Made by a program: the position numbers and the translations under genes. The notes beneath the pieces were generated by a model. That model made no database searches and was not told the DNA's origin. It was given only the letters and a program-made list of their open reading frames with translations. A DNA stretch of 64,000 bases, taken from Utricularia gibba (lineage: Eukaryota > Streptophyta > Magnoliopsida > Lamiales > Lentibulariaceae). The stretch lies in assembly GCA_002189035.1 (NCBI GenBank), contig NEEC01000015.1, positions 1,488,001 through 1,552,000 on the forward strand. Direction: 5' to 3'. Of this stretch, positions 61,365 through 64,000 are shown one piece after another (position 1 is the stretch's first letter; each line of letters opens with the position of its first letter).

Positions 61365-63941
61365 TCAGAAATTAACTGGAGAATAGGAGCTCCGGTGACT
61401 GTATGAGGGGCCTCTGAATCTCCTCATTGTGGACAAAAAGAAACTCTGCAAGGGTACCACAACATGAAAACAAAGTATTGGTCATGTAATACTCCCAAAC
61501 AGTTTGTTTTTTTGGTTGTTTAGTTGATCCTGCAATTCATGCATTATGGGAGTAATACTGGTTATATAAACAGTTCATGCTCTTGATTGCAAGCTTCGTG
61601 AGGCAAAAAGCTTGAATAATATTGTAAAAGCTGCTCATGAAAAAATGGGGAATAAAAGCTTGCACATTTTGAGGAAGTTCCCTACCTGTGTTCTATGTGG
61701 TAAGCTTGTCCAAAACCCCAAGTTTGGAATGACCTGCAAGCAAAATGGAGAATGGAAAAATTTACTACCGATAACCTGATTTTGATTACCTAAAATTTTT
61801 AAAAATGAGATTTCGAGCATTAAAAGAAACATAGGCTTTCACCATAAAATGTGGAATTTGTCTCGAAATTAGAAGTCAAACAAACCTTTAAAAGTCACAC
61901 ATAACTAACCTATAGTTGAACATAATAAATGAAGCACACAATAAAGCTCACAGGCATTGAAGTTGATCCTGATTTTTCTTATATCTAAAAGTGTATTGTA
62001 AAAAACAGCTCAAGTTTCAAGGAAAACAGATATTTGACTCACATCTATCCCACGAATATGAAGAACAAAGTGCCGAAAAGCTGCACCAGCTAGAAAGTAA
62101 GCTCCGAAGATGCATAAGATGCTAGAATAAAGAATTCAAGCATATTAACCATATGATATTCTATCAAAAAAAATTTCAAAACGATCAGCACGGAATCAAA
62201 TTGCCTACATGACCATTATAGTACCAAACCATCCTATTCCATTTTCATTAGATGATACAATCTTCGCACAGCCTAATGGATGTTTCAAGTCTGTACTCTG
62301 TGACGTGAAACCAGCAGTAATCAGTGAAAACATAAAAACATGAAACAAGATAAAAGGTTCAAAAATACAAAGAGAAAGGCCAGTAAAAGGACACCCCACG
62401 AACATTAAAATACTTACATACTCACATGCTCCATGAAGTTGCAATGTCTGGGGGCCCTGCAAGAATTCAAGCATCAGCTAACTTGTTTAATAAGCAGTCA
62501 AACAAGTTGAGAGAGAGATACAGAATTTCATACATGCCATACAATCTCATACCTGAACTTTATGAGAATCACAAACGATCGACACAGATAGAGAACAGTT
62601 GCCCCTAGTTCCAACATTGATCATTTTAAGAATGACTCCTGTGTCAGGCGTCTTTTCATCTGATAAAAATATTATCCATGAAAAACTGGAAGCATAAATC
62701 ATGCGCATTTGTCAAAAGTGAATTGAAAACTCACCACGAGGACTGATGGTTGTACTTGATGGCTTACCAAGGGTTGTACAAACTGGGTAGCCTGTATGAA
62801 AATGCATCAACAACTTCAAGAACTTATATATGAAAAGCAAGCATTTATTCCATTCATTACATGGAGTGGGTAACCAAATAAAGAAAGCCTCCAGAATCAA
62901 AGTTGAACCTTAAGACACAAGCAACCAATAGAAAGACGAGATACATATAAAAATATATTTACCTTCTATTCGATTAGAAACAAGTGCACCGCAGCCCATG
63001 CCACAGTGTAAGCCACCACAGTCCTTCAGATAATAAAACGCCTTAGCGGGTTATACTAAAAGTTCAACCATGGAGAACAATAAATTTATACATAGAGAAG
63101 ATAAACAAATTCAAACTCTAGAAAGTGACAACTAGATTGGAACATAAGATAGTTTTCATCAGTAAACGACAAGCAATGTCCAGCAAAGTAACATCAATAA
63201 CACCCTACGAATAAATATTACGGTATATCATTAAAGTGAGAGACAGCACTAGGAAGAACATAGAGGCCATTTACTAATGAAATAAAACTGAAGTGACTCT
63301 TAATCTGTGAAACATAAATTTTGACAGAAAAGAAGGTTAACAGTAACTTTTCACTCGTAATGCGAAGACATAAGGGGCAAGAACCAAAAAAGGTGATCAT
63401 ATTCCGACGGAAGAAGAACTCACCTCACAATTAGCACATACTGGAGCATCATGATTAAATACCATTGAGCCACAAAGCTGTTTCGCATCACTAGAGAAAA
63501 TTACAAGACAAAAATACCGACGATCGAAAACAATAGTGACCACTATAAAACAAAAACAATATAAAGAGGAACCGTAAAACCAACCTGAAACCAAAGCGTA
63601 GACCCATTTGCAGTCACTTTGTAAAACCTAAATTCCAGGTTATCAAAACAAATTGTGAAGAGCAATGCTTTAACATGTGCAAATGACCCAGAGAAGAGAA
63701 TGGTATTTGCAGAAAATGGGTGGCAATTCATATGATTGAGAAATTACCCATCTTCACTAAGGATCCCATGTGGAAACATGGGCCGTGCACCAGCCAAGGC
63801 ATAGTGATACAGCTTGTTCTTTTCTTTCACCTTCAATTCACATAGCGAAGGAACCACGTCCGCCCAGCCTCCCCGGAGAATCGTCAGCACGAGAAGTAAA
63901 ACAAGAAACCGTCCGCTGATAAATACTCCATCAACTCCCAT
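61365..63941 (-). CDS. ATG27-like MRH-type membrane protein
   Basis: This is a 283-residue type I membrane protein of the Atg27 family, whose yeast member cycles through Golgi, endosome and vacuole and supports Atg9 traffic in autophagy. The plant role is inferred. Eleven exons: 63748-63941, 63585-63627, 63424-63477, 62963-63023, 62735-62791, 62553-62659, 62418-62456, 62209-62297, 62043-62121, 61686-61733 and 61365-61445, all in phase. A signal peptide (FLVLLLVLTILRGGWA) leads a lumenal Cys-rich domain: SLCELKV, LCGSMVFNHDAPVCANCE, DCGGLHCGMGCGALVSNR, GNCSLSVSIVCD, GACEY and HPLGCA. One transmembrane segment follows (GWFGTIMVMILCIFGAYFLA). The cytosolic tail ends with SYSPVNF, which contains a Tyr-based YSPV sorting-like motif. 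The 59 bases right of the ATG are its 5' leader or promoter. Confidence 0.9.
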
Positions 63942-64000
63942 TTCTTCCCAACCAAATAATGAGGGGAAGAAGCTGAAGCAGATAATCCCTTCAAATCAGG

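Noticed and set aside
1-64000. Search for transposons, terminal repeats, CRISPR-like arrays, viral or organelle inserts
   Set aside because: No reverse transcriptase, transposase, integrase or capsid-like frame, no regular spaced repeats, and no plastid or mitochondrial gene sequence was seen.

Overview
This 64 kb window is nuclear DNA from a flowering plant. Its genes are split by short GT-AG introns, the spaces between them are AT-rich, and every recognisable product belongs to a land-plant family: RALF, ASR, phytocystatin, PMEI, DYW-type PPR, NDH subunit, XBAT-type RING ligase and MSH1 with its GIY-YIG tail. I see no transposon, virus, CRISPR or prokaryotic element. The species cannot be named from this sequence alone.

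Layout. 0-5 kb holds the 3' end of a DUF668 (PSI-like) gene (+), a phytocystatin (-), a RALF peptide gene (+) and a two-exon ASR gene (-). 6-13.6 kb holds a plant-specific protein with a GILKRN/CRGLC motif (-), an RCC1-repeat protein (-) and, head to head with it, a SANT/DUF3755 protein (+). 14.7-23.3 kb is MSH1 (+, 22 exons), followed by tRNA-Ser(AGA). 24.4-27.4 kb holds a small MGSLM/WDSP protein gene (+) and ING1 (-). 27.7-37.7 kb is an 18-exon plastid acyl-activating enzyme gene (-). 37.9-39.3 kb holds an unidentified ORF region (+) and a small secreted-peptide gene (-). 39.8-44.8 kb holds XRCC4 (-) divergent from an ARID-HMG protein gene (+). 45.7-48.9 kb is a gene for a protein matching the C-terminal Cys-rich domain of GnT-V (+). 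50.4-54 kb holds a candidate 53-residue protein gene (-), a PMEI (-) and a probable PnsB5/NDH18 gene (-). 54.1-57.2 kb is an XBAT34/35-like ankyrin-RING ligase gene (-), 58.4-60.7 kb a DYW PPR gene (-), and 61.4-63.9 kb an ATG27-like gene (-).

The genes do not form an operon or a single pathway. Several act in organelles (MSH1, RCC1-like, DYW PPR, acyl-activating enzyme, PnsB5) and several in chromatin or DNA repair (MSH1, XRCC4, ING1, ARID-HMG), which is probably coincidence. The most striking signal is technical or evolutionary. Four conserved genes (the GILKRN gene, MSH1, the acyl-activating enzyme and XRCC4) contain six or seven places where the conserved frame is recovered by adding one base, each in or beside a short G/C run. 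The neighbouring genes splice cleanly in frame. Lost consensus bases are the simplest reading, but true null alleles cannot be excluded from the sequence. Biologically unusual items are the standalone GnT-V C-domain protein, duplicated exon pairs in the GILKRN gene, two GC-AG introns, twin 19-base C tracts and a few uncharacterised small proteins.
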